From Rhizobium esperanzae (lineage in GTDB: Bacteria > Pseudomonadota > Alphaproteobacteria > Rhizobiales > Rhizobiaceae): a DNA stretch of 64,000 nt. The translations under genes were made by a program, and so were the position numbers. The stretch is from positions 124,001 through 188,000 of the forward strand of contig NZ_JACIFY010000012.1 of NCBI RefSeq assembly GCF_014197615.1. The letters run 5' to 3'. The notes under the pieces are model-generated. The model was not told the origin of the DNA. It ran no database searches and saw only the letters and a list, made by a program, of their open reading frames with translations. Shown here piece after piece: positions 35,096 through 44,112 of this stretch; the first letter of the stretch is position 1; each line of letters opens with the position of its first letter.

Positions 35096-35445
35096 AGTCC
35101 GGTTGCTCCGACACAGGCCACGCCGGCGGTAACGAGAAACACGCCCGTCGCGTGACGAAGGTTGATATTTTCCCTGAAGATGACGGCGCCGGCGACGACG
35201 GTCGCCACATAGCTCAGCGCCATCAGCGGAAAGGCGATGGTGAGCGGCACACTGGCAAGCACGGCTGTCCAGGCAAGCAGTTCGATGGCCCAGAAGGCGA
35301 TGCCGAGCCAGGTCAGCAGTTTGGTGAGCGTCGCCAGCACGGGGCTGTCGCTGGCAGCCTGCTTGAAGCAGACTTCGCGCGCCGTTTCCGCCAGCACGCA
35401 GAAGAGGATCAGGCCGAGCATCGGCAATGTGAGGCTGCCGGTCAT
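35092..35445 (-). CDS. Small EamA/SMR-like membrane protein (second)
   Basis: A 117-residue protein with four TM helices: LPMLGLILFCVLAETAREVC, LLTWLGIAFWAIELLAWTAV, PLTIAFPLMALSYVATVVAG and ATGVFLVTAGVACVG. AFPLMALSYV aligns with the FPLSGISYV motif of the operon's other small transporter-like protein. ArnE/ArnF-type flippases work as pairs of such half-size subunits. It overlaps neighbours by 4 nt on each side. Confidence 0.75.
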   Translation of the reverse strand: MTGSLTLPMLGLILFCVLAETAREVCFKQAASDSPVLATLTKLLTWLGIAFWAIELLAWTAVLASVPLTIAFPLMALSYVATVVAGAVIFRENINLRHATGVFLVTAGVACVGATGL

Positions 35446-36395
35446 CCCATCGATTCCGCCAGGACTTCCAGCAATGCGTGATTTGCAGCGCTGTTGATGT
35501 TTCGCACCGCATCGGCCGCCTGCCGCAGACGCGGTTGATCGATGAAGATTTCGGCCTGCTTCAGCAGGCGGGTCGTGAAGCCGCCGGCATAGCTCGGCAC
35601 CGAATAGTCGCCGATAACATCGGCGCCGATGATGCGATGGCGGCTGCCGATCTCGCTGATCAGCGCCATCAGATAGGGCAGCCGCATGCGCCCCTGATCC
35701 CAGTTGGTCACGGCGTCATCGGCGGCGAGCACGTCCTTGTCGACCGTGACATAGACTGCTTTGGTGCCTATGCGGCTGAGGATCCGGTCGATGAAATTGT
35801 CCTCGCCGATCTCGGAGATGGAATTCCAGTGCAAGGCCCCCTTGTCCTGGCGGTAGCTCGGGCCGTCGCCGTAATCGGCCTTCACGCGGCTCGGCGGATG
35901 CTCGTAAGGATAAAGTTCGAGCTTGCCTTGCTGCAGCCAGCTGAGATTGGCGCCCTTGCGCTCGGGATTGCGCAGGTCGTGGCTGCAGACCCCGATGGTG
36001 ACGACCCTTTCGATATTGGGGTTTGAAAGTGCGCTGTTGACCCATGAGCCGCAATGCATGCCGCCTTCGAAATTCACCCAGTCGGGGTGATTGTCGAAAT
36101 GAACGAGCGTGGTCGAAACCGGGCAGCGTTCGAGCGCGGCGTCGAGCAGCAGGGCGGTCACATGGTGGAAATCGCCCGAGCCCATGAAGGCCAGCTGCGG
36201 TCCTCGGCTGCGCGGCGGCAGCGATCTGGCGATGTCGCGGCTGAGTTCGGCAAGCATCTTCTGCCTGCCCCACAGCCTGATCGCCTTGCCGCTCACCTTG
36301 TCGTGATGGTGGCACGCGCCCGCAAGCGTGCAGGCGCGCACGAAGTCCGGCTGCAACTCCAAAGCATCGTCGAGATGAAGGAGGAGAAGCTGCAC
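35442..36395 (-). CDS. Arginase/agmatinase-fold metallohydrolase
   Basis: A 317-residue ureohydrolase-like protein. Candidate metal ligands are complete: His in GSGDFHHV (74-79), Asp101/His103/Asp105 in HFDNHPDW, and Asp219/Asp221 in VTVDKDVL, matching the Mn2-binding set. The loops around the substrate site differ from classic arginases (for example no SxDxDxxDP), so the substrate may be another guanidino or amide compound. It is 4 nt after the aminotransferase gene and overlaps the next. Confidence 0.75.
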   Translation of the reverse strand: MQLLLLHLDDALELQPDFVRACTLAGACHHHDKVSGKAIRLWGRQKMLAELSRDIARSLPPRSRGPQLAFMGSGDFHHVTALLLDAALERCPVSTTLVHFDNHPDWVNFEGGMHCGSWVNSALSNPNIERVVTIGVCSHDLRNPERKGANLSWLQQGKLELYPYEHPPSRVKADYGDGPSYRQDKGALHWNSISEIGEDNFIDRILSRIGTKAVYVTVDKDVLAADDAVTNWDQGRMRLPYLMALISEIGSRHRIIGADVIGDYSVPSYAGGFTTRLLKQAEIFIDQPRLRQAADAVRNINSAANHALLEVLAESMG

Positions 36396-36399
36396 TATC

Positions 36400-37821
36400 C
36401 TACCTCCGGACCGCGCGCGTGAAGAGGTGGTCGAGCAGCGTCAGCGCCAGGTCGATCTCCTCGCGTGAAATCAGCAGGTTCGGGGCCAGAGTGATGACGT
36501 TTTTATGGTAGCCGCCGACGTCGAGAACGAGGCCATAGGTCTTGTTGCCGACCGTGAGATCGCCCTTCATGCCCTCGTCGCAGAGCCAGTCCATCGTCGC
36601 CTTGTCGGGCGTGAAACCGTCTTCCTTGCAGATCTCGCATCTCAGCGCCAATCCGAGCCCGTCGACATCGCCGACGATCGCATGGCGTTTCTGGAGCTGT
36701 TTCAGGCCATCGAGGAAATACGCGCCCTTGGCCATGATCGCGGCGCCGAAATCCTCCTCTTCCAGCATCTTCATGGTTTCCAGCGCGACGGCCGTGCCCA
36801 TCGGGTTGCTGGCGAAGGTGGAATGGGTGGAGCCGGGCGGGAAGACGGTCGGATTGATCATTTCTTCCCTGGCCCAGACGCCCGACAACGGGTTGAGCCC
36901 ATTGGTGATCGCCTTGCCGAAGACGAGAACATCAGGCGAGACGCCGAAATGTTCGATCGACCAGAGTTTGCCGGTGCGGTAGACACCCATCTGGATCTCG
37001 TCGACGACGAGCAGGATGCCGTGCTGGTCGAGAACCTTCTTCAGTTCGGTGAAGAAGTTCATCGGCGGAATGACGTAGCCGCCGGTGCCCTGGATCGGTT
37101 CGATGTAGAAGGCGGCATATTCCGCGCTGCCGACCTTCGGATCCCAGACGCCGTTATATTCGCTTTCGAAGAGGCGGGCGAATTTGCGCACGCAGTGCTC
37201 GCCATATTCCTCCTTCGTCATGCCCTTCGGGCCGCGGAAATGGTAAGGAAATTCGACGAATTGCGCCCTTTCGCCGAAATGGCCGAAGCGGCGGCGATAG
37301 CGATAGCTGGAGGTGATCGCCGAGGCGCCGAGCGTGCGGCCGTGATAGCCGCCTTCGAAGGCGAACATCAGGCTTTTGCCGCCGGTATAGTTGCGCACCA
37401 GCTTCAGCGAATCCTCGATCGCCTGCGATCCGCCGACATTGAAATGAACGCGTCCCTTGCGGCCGAACTTGCGTTCGGCGTCCTGCGCGATCATGGCGGC
37501 CAGTTCGACCTTCTCGCGATGCAGATATTGCGAAGCGACCTGCGGCAGCCGGTCCAGCTGGCGATGGACGGCGGCATTCAGCCTTTCGTTGCGGTAGCCG
37601 AAATTGACGGCGGAATACCACATCTGCAGATCGAGAAACGGCGTTCCCTTGGCATCATAGACGTAGGAACCTTCGCATTCCTCGAAGAATTTCGGCTCCG
37701 CCGAATAATGGACCGTATCGCCGTGAGAGCAATAGGTCTCCTCCAGCAAGCGCAACTCGGCTTCCGACAGGTCGGAGAGCGGCGTCTTTTCGTTGAAGGT
37801 TTCAGCGTTCACAATGTTCAT
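36400..37821 (-). CDS. Class III aminotransferase (PLP)
   Basis: A 473-residue PLP enzyme of the ornithine/GABA/omega-aminotransferase fold. GG in the phosphate site is followed by SQAIEDSLKLVRNYTGG, with FEGGYHGRTLGA; catalytic-site Asp274-Glu275 lie in LVVDEIQMGVYRTGK and Schiff-base Lys303 in VFGKAITNG. It would make or consume a terminal amine on a chain or small molecule. It sits between the HAD phosphatase and arginase-like genes, with gaps of 22 and 4 nt. Confidence 0.88.
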   Translation of the reverse strand: MNIVNAETFNEKTPLSDLSEAELRLLEETYCSHGDTVHYSAEPKFFEECEGSYVYDAKGTPFLDLQMWYSAVNFGYRNERLNAAVHRQLDRLPQVASQYLHREKVELAAMIAQDAERKFGRKGRVHFNVGGSQAIEDSLKLVRNYTGGKSLMFAFEGGYHGRTLGASAITSSYRYRRRFGHFGERAQFVEFPYHFRGPKGMTKEEYGEHCVRKFARLFESEYNGVWDPKVGSAEYAAFYIEPIQGTGGYVIPPMNFFTELKKVLDQHGILLVVDEIQMGVYRTGKLWSIEHFGVSPDVLVFGKAITNGLNPLSGVWAREEMINPTVFPPGSTHSTFASNPMGTAVALETMKMLEEEDFGAAIMAKGAYFLDGLKQLQKRHAIVGDVDGLGLALRCEICKEDGFTPDKATMDWLCDEGMKGDLTVGNKTYGLVLDVGGYHKNVITLAPNLLISREEIDLALTLLDHLFTRAVRR

Positions 37822-37843
37822 AAGGGCCTCTTGGTGTTCTGGT

Positions 37844-38530
37844 TCAGGCGATTTTCGATTGCAGCTCCGCGCGGTGCAGCCGCGGGATGCTCGGAATGAC
37901 GGCTTTCATTCTGGAAAGCAGGTCGGCGAAATCATCGAAGGCGATGAAGGGGATGTTCTTGTCGCCGCAGTAATCGGCGAGCTTGTCCTTGGCGAAGACG
38001 AGGTCGGCTCTGCCGGCGACGCAGAAATCGCTGCGTCCGTCGCCGATATAGACCTGCGGCTCCATGCCGGAGACGACCCGGCATTTGCACACGCCCGAGC
38101 CGGACGAACAGCCGGCCGAGTTTGGAGCGGCTGCCAGGGTGTAGCTCTCAAGGCCGTTGACGACGCTGCAGTGAAGCAGATTGGCGACGACGGGCAGATC
38201 GGTGATGCCGTTCTGCCTCAGCACATGGCGGATGAAATAATCGACGCCGTCGCTGACGATCGTCAGGGGCAGACCGTTGGCGCGGCAGTAATCGCGGAAG
38301 GCGCGGAAGCCGGGGTCGATCGCCACGGTGCCGAGGATCGCATCGAGTTCGCGGCGGCTTGCCCGGATGAGGGCGATCTGGCGGCGCATGCACTCTGCCG
38401 ATCCGATCAGGCCGTCTTTCCATTGCTGCTCGATATCTTCCCACTCGGGCTCGGCAAAACAGGACAGCACGACATCCGTCACGTCCTGAACGGAAATCGT
38501 GCCGTCGAAATCAGAAAATACCTGCATCAA
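37844..38530 (-). CDS. HAD-superfamily phosphatase, MtnX/SerB-like (first gene of the lipid operon)
   Basis: A 228-residue HAD-IB enzyme: nucleophile motif FSDFDGTIS (motif I), motif II TIVSDGVDYF, and motif III GDGRSDFCVAG with the basic residue of FAKDKLA. Its length and the cysteine-rich insert (AGCSSGSGVCKC, about 143-154) resemble MtnX-type 2-hydroxy-3-keto-5-methylthiopentenyl-1-phosphate phosphatases, but no methionine-salvage genes accompany it. It probably dephosphorylates an amino-alcohol or related intermediate. As first gene of a nine-gene run, its promoter should lie in 38531-38655. Confidence 0.82.
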   Translation of the reverse strand: MMQVFSDFDGTISVQDVTDVVLSCFAEPEWEDIEQQWKDGLIGSAECMRRQIALIRASRRELDAILGTVAIDPGFRAFRDYCRANGLPLTIVSDGVDYFIRHVLRQNGITDLPVVANLLHCSVVNGLESYTLAAAPNSAGCSSGSGVCKCRVVSGMEPQVYIGDGRSDFCVAGRADLVFAKDKLADYCGDKNIPFIAFDDFADLLSRMKAVIPSIPRLHRAELQSKIA

Positions 38531-38655
38531 ATAGCCCTTCGATCTGCCTTGCGGTCGTGTTTAGCGACAGCCGATGAGGCAGACCTGAGAGGAAAATGAT
38601 GCGAAGATGAAAAACGACGGAGCGGTTGTCGCGGATCGGGATCGCGGGTGCCGCG

Positions 38656-40032
38656 TCAGTTCCCGGACAGTCGCAGCTCGACCCGCAGGCCGCTGCCCCA
38701 GGAGGGTGTGGAAAGCTTCACGGAAGCGGCAAGCCGTTCCGCGGTGTCGGCAACGATGGCAAGCCCGAGGCCCGCCCCTTCGGCATTCAGCGTGTCGAGG
38801 CGATAGAAGCGGTTGAACACGGCCTCCCGCTCTTCGGGCGGTATGCCCGGTCCGCTATCGCTGATCGATATCAGCCAGAACGCGTCTCCGCGGGAGAGGA
38901 TGACCTCGATCATGCCGCCGACCGGCGTATATTTGATCGCATTGTCCAGGAGGTTGCTGATCATCATCTGCAGCAGCGATTCATCCGTCCTGATCTCGGC
39001 CGTTTCAGGCCCTTCCAGCGAGACGTCGAGCTTGCGGCTGTTGATGATGTTGCCGAAGTCGGCGAGCGTCGAGGCGATCATGTGATAGAGGGCCACCGGC
39101 ATCGGATTGAGCGGATGGTGGCTGACCCTGGCAAGGCGCAGCAACTGCTCGATGAGATGGGTGGCTCTGTTGTTGCTGGTCACCAGATCCGAGATGATCG
39201 CCTTCTGTTCCTGCTGGTCATCGGTGCTCGCCAGCATCTGCAGCAGCAGCTTGACGCCTGCCTGCGGCGTGCGCAGCTGGTGGGCCGCCAGATCGGAAAA
39301 GCGCCGTTCAAGGGTCAGCGACCGGCTGAGCTTATCGAGAAGCTGGTTGATCGACCGGCCGAGCGGCAGAAGGTCCCTCGGGATATCCTCGACCGCAATG
39401 GCCGAGAGATCGTCCGGCGAACGGGTGCGGATCTGGTGCACGAGCCCGTGGATGGTCCGCAGGCCATTGTGGATCCCGAGCCAGATCAGAAAGCCGATCA
39501 TCGGCACCAGCACGAGCAGCGGAAAGAACAGGTTCAGAAGGATGTTGGAAACCAGCGTCTGGCGCAGGGAGATCTTCTCGCCGACTTCCATGACAATTCC
39601 CGAAGCCGGGATCGGCAGCGAATAAACCCGCCAGTTCTCGCCGCGGTAGGAGAGGTCGGTGAAGCCCGCCTTCTGGTAGGGCACGTCGGAGAGAAAGGCG
39701 GTGCTGGAGTAGAACATGATCTTGCCGTCCACCCAGGCGCGGAACATATGCGCATCGGCATAGTCGTCTGCGTCCTCGTTGAAGGCGAGCTGATTGTCCA
39801 TGTTGAAGTCGATGTCGTCGACCTGTTGCGGCGTGTGCTCCGGCGCGTGCCGCAACCGGTTGTGCAGCAGTCCCCACAAGACGTTCGCATCGTTGATGAG
39901 CTGCGCGTCGTAGATATTGTTGATCTCGCGCGTGGCGCTGTTGAAGGCGAAGGCGCCGATCACCAGGATCGTCACCACCACGACAGGGGCGATCCGCAGG
40001 TAGAGCTTGCGCGTAAGGGTTGATGGGCTCAT
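38656..40032 (-). CDS. Sensor histidine kinase
   Basis: A 458-residue membrane kinase. TM1 (IAPVVVVTILVIGAFAFNSA) and TM2 (LNLFFPLLVLVPMIGFLIWL) flank a periplasmic sensor of about 130 residues. HAMP is followed by an H-box written AAHQLRTPQAG, where Gln replaces the usual Glu after His. N-box DNLLDNAIKY and G-boxes SDSGPGIPPEER and AGLGLAIV follow. It overlaps the response regulator gene by 4 nt (ATGA). Confidence 0.92.
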   Translation of the reverse strand: MSPSTLTRKLYLRIAPVVVVTILVIGAFAFNSATREINNIYDAQLINDANVLWGLLHNRLRHAPEHTPQQVDDIDFNMDNQLAFNEDADDYADAHMFRAWVDGKIMFYSSTAFLSDVPYQKAGFTDLSYRGENWRVYSLPIPASGIVMEVGEKISLRQTLVSNILLNLFFPLLVLVPMIGFLIWLGIHNGLRTIHGLVHQIRTRSPDDLSAIAVEDIPRDLLPLGRSINQLLDKLSRSLTLERRFSDLAAHQLRTPQAGVKLLLQMLASTDDQQEQKAIISDLVTSNNRATHLIEQLLRLARVSHHPLNPMPVALYHMIASTLADFGNIINSRKLDVSLEGPETAEIRTDESLLQMMISNLLDNAIKYTPVGGMIEVILSRGDAFWLISISDSGPGIPPEEREAVFNRFYRLDTLNAEGAGLGLAIVADTAERLAASVKLSTPSWGSGLRVELRLSGN

Positions 40033-40685
40033 CGTTCGATCATGTAGCCGATGCCGCGGATCGATTTGATGAATTCGGTGCCGAGCTTCTTGCGCAGATT
40101 GTAGATCGTCACCTCGATCGCATTGCTTTCGACGCTGCTATAGGCATCGTAAAGCGCGTATTCGATATCGTTCTTCGTCACGTAGCGACCGCTGCGCTCC
40201 ATCAAGAGCTTGAGCAGATGGAATTCCTTTGCCGTCGTGTGCACCTGTATATTGCCTTTACGCGCGACCATTGCCGACGGATCCACCTCGACATCGCCGC
40301 ACCGAAGCAGGCTTTCCGTCCGGCCGTCGCGTCGCCGGATCAGCGCCCGCAGGCGGGCCAGCAATTCGTCGAGATCGAAGGGTTTGACCAGATAGTCGTC
40401 GGCTCCCTCGTCGAGACCCTCGACCTTACGCCGGACATTGTCGAGCGCCGTCAAAAGCAGGATGGGGACGGTGTTGCCCTTGCGTCTTATCCCTTTCAGA
40501 ACCTCGATGCCGCTGAGAAGCGGCAGGTTGATGTCGAGGACAAGGGCTGCGAAATCCGAATGCTCCGTCGCTTCAAGCCCGGACTGGCCGTCACGCATCC
40601 AGTCGACGCCATAGGCGTGCTTTTCCAGTGCCTTCTTCAGGGATGAGCCGAGAATGCTGTCGTCTTCGACAAGGAGAATGCGCAC
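40029..40685 (-). CDS. OmpR-family response regulator
   Basis: A 218-residue protein with receiver pocket EDD (7-9), phospho-acceptor Asp51 (LVLDINLPL), Lys in DDYLVKPF, then a winged helix ending FIKSIRGIGYMIER. The GTG at 40683-40685 is chosen because the receiver fold begins there; the upstream in-frame extension is not domain-like. The kinase gene overlaps it. The polysaccharide operon lies 182 nt upstream in the same direction and is a possible target. Confidence 0.9.
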   Translation of the reverse strand: MRILLVEDDSILGSSLKKALEKHAYGVDWMRDGQSGLEATEHSDFAALVLDINLPLLSGIEVLKGIRRKGNTVPILLLTALDNVRRKVEGLDEGADDYLVKPFDLDELLARLRALIRRRDGRTESLLRCGDVEVDPSAMVARKGNIQVHTTAKEFHLLKLLMERSGRYVTKNDIEYALYDAYSSVESNAIEVTIYNLRKKLGTEFIKSIRGIGYMIER

Positions 40686-40867
40686 GGTCGTTTCATTCCT
40701 GCGGTAGGCGGACACTGTCGATGAGAAACGCGATTTGAAGCTTTGTTGTGGCAGGCTGCGATAGAAGCGGCTGAATTGCTGCGCCTGCCTCACCGACGAA
40801 CAAAGGTCCGGACGCAAGCGTGCCGCTGAATATGCGGCATCACTGGCCGAGCTTCGCGAAATGCCGG

Positions 40868-42862
40868 CTACAAGGTGCGCGTTCGCCCGAACGACCGCAG
40901 CAAAAGATTAAGAGAGACGGCGACTTTGTCGATGTCGCGAATATCCTGCGAATATTGACCGGTGTAGAGTTTGACGATCATGCCGTCGCGCGCAGCGCCG
41001 CTGAGTTCGAAATAGAGGTGCAGGTAATAGGCTTGTTTATCGCCGCCGCGACTGATGCTCCTTCGTCGCTGCGTGACGTGTCTGAGCTCTGCCTGGAACG
41101 GGGCGAAGCCGGGGAGTTTCAGCATGACCGATTTGGATTGAAATCGGGCCATGTTGGGGACCGCGACGACCGCCTTGTCGAGCGCCAGGCTGACGACCTT
41201 GCCGGGCACATCGTCGACGGTGGCGGCTTCTTCGAGTTTGAACGCATGAAACAGGCGCCGGGGTTTCTCAAAGCAGATCAGCGACGCGATGAGCAGGACG
41301 ATGATATTGATCCCCGACCAGAATGCGGCGACCGGCGAAAACTGACCTTGTGTGTGCGATGTTTCCGGCACGATATTGACCAAAAGGCCAAGGACGGTGA
41401 CCGTGATCAGGCCGGCGATCCAGGCAAAACTGTAGCGGTCGAACTGGTTCGCCTCGTTGCCGCTGCCCTTCGGCGTCACCCTGAAGGGTTTGCCGAAGGG
41501 TCTCACCAGGCTGGAGATGACGGTCGGCAGCATGCGGAAGGCCGCAAAAGTCCCGACCGCGCTTGAGATGACAGGCAGATAACGCGTCGGCGTGATCCAC
41601 AGCATCAGCAGAAAATACGCCGCCAGCACCGGCACCTGATGCGATACGTAATCGGCGATGGAGGTGAAATGGAGTGGCAGCAGGCCGAGCCAGAGATAGA
41701 TGATCGGCACGAGCAATATCGTCAGGCGGACCAGATATTGCACCAGCCATGAGATCGGCAGAAACATGATCCGTTGAAACAGCGTCAAACCGGGGCCGCG
41801 CAGCGGGCCATTGTACAGATAGAGGGTTTGAATACCGCCCTGGCACCACCGTTCGCGCTGGACAAAATAACCGGTCAGGTTTTCGGCGGCCAATCCCATC
41901 GACAGCCGCTCGTTCAGATAGCGCGTCTTGTAGCCTTTGTTGAGCATGGAAAGCGTTGTCAGCAGGTCTTCGGTGATCGACTCCGTCGGAAACCCGCCGA
42001 TGGCGTCGACCGCCTCGCGGCGCGCAACCGAGCATGATCCACAGCAGAAACTGACGTCCCAGCTGTCCCGGCTGGGCGCGATCTCGTCGAAGAACAGGCG
42101 CTGCTCGTCCGGCCAGATATTCTCCAGGCCGAGGTTCGATTGCACCGGATCGCTATTGAAGAAATGTTGCGGTGTCTGGACGATGCCGACGCTTTCGTCG
42201 GAAAAGAAGGGCAGCGTCCGGCGCAGGAAATGTCGATAGGGAACAAAGTCCGCGTCGAAGACCGCGATAAACTCGCCCGAACTGACCTTCAGCCCATTGT
42301 TCATATTGCCGGCTTTGGCGTGGCTGTTGTCGCCGCGCGTGACATGGATGGCGTTCTTCTCCTCGCAATAGGCCTTGAGCCAGTCCCGGCGCTGGTCGTC
42401 GAGCACATAGACGTTCAGTTTGTCGGCAGGATAATCCAGCGCGCGCGCGCCGATGATGGTTCGCTCGAGCACATCGAGCGGCTCGTTATAGGTCGGAATG
42501 AAAACATCGACAGTCGGCAGCTCGCGCTCGTCGCGCCCGAAGAAAGCGCCGGCCAGCCTGTCGGCTTCCGCACTCCGATCGACATAGCGGCTCATCAAAA
42601 TCAGAAAAAGCACCACTTCGACGCAGGCCAGAATCTCGACCACGAAGAGGATCCAGACCCAATAGAAATTCAGCCCGTCATTGGGATAGGGAAGCACGGT
42701 CTCCGTCAGGCGCCAGACCATGTATCGCAAGACGGTTGCCGCCACGAAGGCGCAGGTCACCGTCCGCGTCCAGCTGCGATGGCGCGACCAGTTGAAAGGC
42801 CCCAGGAAAAAGAAGGCCAGAACGAAAAATGTGGGGACCAGTGCTAGAAGATACTGAACCAC
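40868..42862 (-). CDS. bgsA: GT2 polysaccharide synthase, BgsA-like (mixed-linkage beta-glucan synthase candidate)
   Basis: A 664-residue processive glycosyltransferase. N-terminal TM helices are followed by a cytoplasmic GT2 domain with VDVFIPTYNEPLDV, DADF, TED (TESITEDLLTTL) and the QRERW acceptor motif, then further TMs and a C-terminal cytoplasmic domain without an obvious PilZ signature. This matches BgsA of Sinorhizobium meliloti, which makes a mixed-linkage beta-glucan and is activated by c-di-GMP. GTG 42860-42862 overlaps the end of the membrane-fusion gene. A cellulose synthase or other beta-glucan synthase is the main alternative. Confidence 0.75.
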   Translation of the reverse strand: MVQYLLALVPTFFVLAFFFLGPFNWSRHRSWTRTVTCAFVAATVLRYMVWRLTETVLPYPNDGLNFYWVWILFVVEILACVEVVLFLILMSRYVDRSAEADRLAGAFFGRDERELPTVDVFIPTYNEPLDVLERTIIGARALDYPADKLNVYVLDDQRRDWLKAYCEEKNAIHVTRGDNSHAKAGNMNNGLKVSSGEFIAVFDADFVPYRHFLRRTLPFFSDESVGIVQTPQHFFNSDPVQSNLGLENIWPDEQRLFFDEIAPSRDSWDVSFCCGSCSVARREAVDAIGGFPTESITEDLLTTLSMLNKGYKTRYLNERLSMGLAAENLTGYFVQRERWCQGGIQTLYLYNGPLRGPGLTLFQRIMFLPISWLVQYLVRLTILLVPIIYLWLGLLPLHFTSIADYVSHQVPVLAAYFLLMLWITPTRYLPVISSAVGTFAAFRMLPTVISSLVRPFGKPFRVTPKGSGNEANQFDRYSFAWIAGLITVTVLGLLVNIVPETSHTQGQFSPVAAFWSGINIIVLLIASLICFEKPRRLFHAFKLEEAATVDDVPGKVVSLALDKAVVAVPNMARFQSKSVMLKLPGFAPFQAELRHVTQRRRSISRGGDKQAYYLHLYFELSGAARDGMIVKLYTGQYSQDIRDIDKVAVSLNLLLRSFGRTRTL

Positions 42863-44112
42863 AGTTTCTTGACCCAGTTTGACATGTCGATGCGGTGTTT
42901 GGAAAACCGTACCTGCACGCTGCGCCCCACTTGGCAAAAGTTGGCGAAGTCGTCGTTCATGAAGGAAGGATCGAGGCGGACCCGAATGCGGGCGTTGCGC
43001 TGTGTCGATGGCGGCAGGCTGGCGGCAAAGGCATCGGTCTCGACAGCCGCCGAGCTGCCTTTTACGGAAACGACCGTGCCCTTGAAGACATCGTTGCGGC
43101 CGAACAGGCGCACCTGCGCGGCAAGTCCCGGATAGATCTCGTCATAATCGACCTCGGGAACAAGGATATCGACAAACAGCTCACGGCAGTCGAGCAGGCG
43201 CATCAGCTCGTTGTTGAGCACGACGTTCGAACCGTTGACGATGCTCCTGCTCCAGACAACGCCGTCGAACGGTGCGATCGCGGTCGCGGATTCAAGGTTG
43301 CTGACGCGGTTTTTCTCTTCGGCGAGCTGCTTTTGCGCTTCGCTGGCGCGCGTTTCGTTTTCCGCGATGCGCGAGTTCAGGTCGTTGATGTGAACGATGA
43401 CCTCGTCCTCGCGCTGTCGCGAATAGGGCACATCGTTCTGTCCGTCGCCGAAGACAAAGATGCCTTTGCGGACGGCATCGAGCCTTTGCTGCAACTGATC
43501 GACAGTCAGATTGCTGATTTCGACCTCGCCGCCGGTCGCAGCCCCGGCGGCGCGCGCGGCCTCGACCAGCTTCTGCGTCAGAATGCCTTTCGACTCGAGC
43601 GCCATCCGGCGGCTCAGGTCGACCTGGGCGACCAGATCCTGCGCCTGCGACACCTCGACTTTCTTCCGCAGGATTTCGACTTCGCGTTCGAGATTGGCAA
43701 TGGTGGTCTGCCGGTAGACTTCCAATCGGGCGGACAATTCCTCGCGAAGCTGAGAGAGTTCGTCCCGTTCCTTTTTCAGCGCCGCGACACGATCGAGCGC
43801 CGTGTTGCGATCCGCTTCGAGCGAAGCGAGGATGGCGCGATTGACACGCGGATTTCTGATCTCTGCGAGAGGCTGTCCGCCTTTGGCCGGGCTGCCCACC
43901 TTGAGGGGCTCTTCGGCAATCGTGCCGTCGATCGGTGCATTGACGATGGCGAAACGCGCATTGACCGTGCCGTCAAGGCTCGTATAGCCGGTGATCGTCG
44001 GCAACGAGACGACCGTGATGATCACCAGCAGCAGCAGGCCGACAGTGATGCGCGTGATGCGATGGTTCCAGATCATGGCGTCATCCGAAGGTATCGCTTC
44101 AGCATCCATCAA
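42844..44112 (-). CDS. bgsB: HlyD-type membrane fusion protein, BgsB-like
   Basis: A 422-residue protein with one TM near the N-terminus (ITVGLLLLVIITVVSLPTIT), a long periplasmic coiled coil (about 85-290, DRVAALKKERDELSQLREEL) and two lipoyl/beta-barrel halves (IDGTIAEEPLKVGSPAKGG; ATAIAPFDGVVWSRSIVNGS). Such proteins bridge inner and outer membranes. Order and overlap with the synthase gene match bgsBA, where the first gene is needed for glucan export. Confidence 0.78.
   Translation of the reverse strand: MMDAEAIPSDDAMIWNHRITRITVGLLLLVIITVVSLPTITGYTSLDGTVNARFAIVNAPIDGTIAEEPLKVGSPAKGGQPLAEIRNPRVNRAILASLEADRNTALDRVAALKKERDELSQLREELSARLEVYRQTTIANLEREVEILRKKVEVSQAQDLVAQVDLSRRMALESKGILTQKLVEAARAAGAATGGEVEISNLTVDQLQQRLDAVRKGIFVFGDGQNDVPYSRQREDEVIVHINDLNSRIAENETRASEAQKQLAEEKNRVSNLESATAIAPFDGVVWSRSIVNGSNVVLNNELMRLLDCRELFVDILVPEVDYDEIYPGLAAQVRLFGRNDVFKGTVVSVKGSSAAVETDAFAASLPPSTQRNARIRVRLDPSFMNDDFANFCQVGRSVQVRFSKHRIDMSNWVKKLWFSIF

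Noticed and set aside
34223-35512. A 429-codon version of the desaturase with a long N-terminal extension
   Set aside because: The extra 139 codons are the out-of-frame shadow of the EamA-like gene; ATG 35095 with the ATGA overlap is the natural start.
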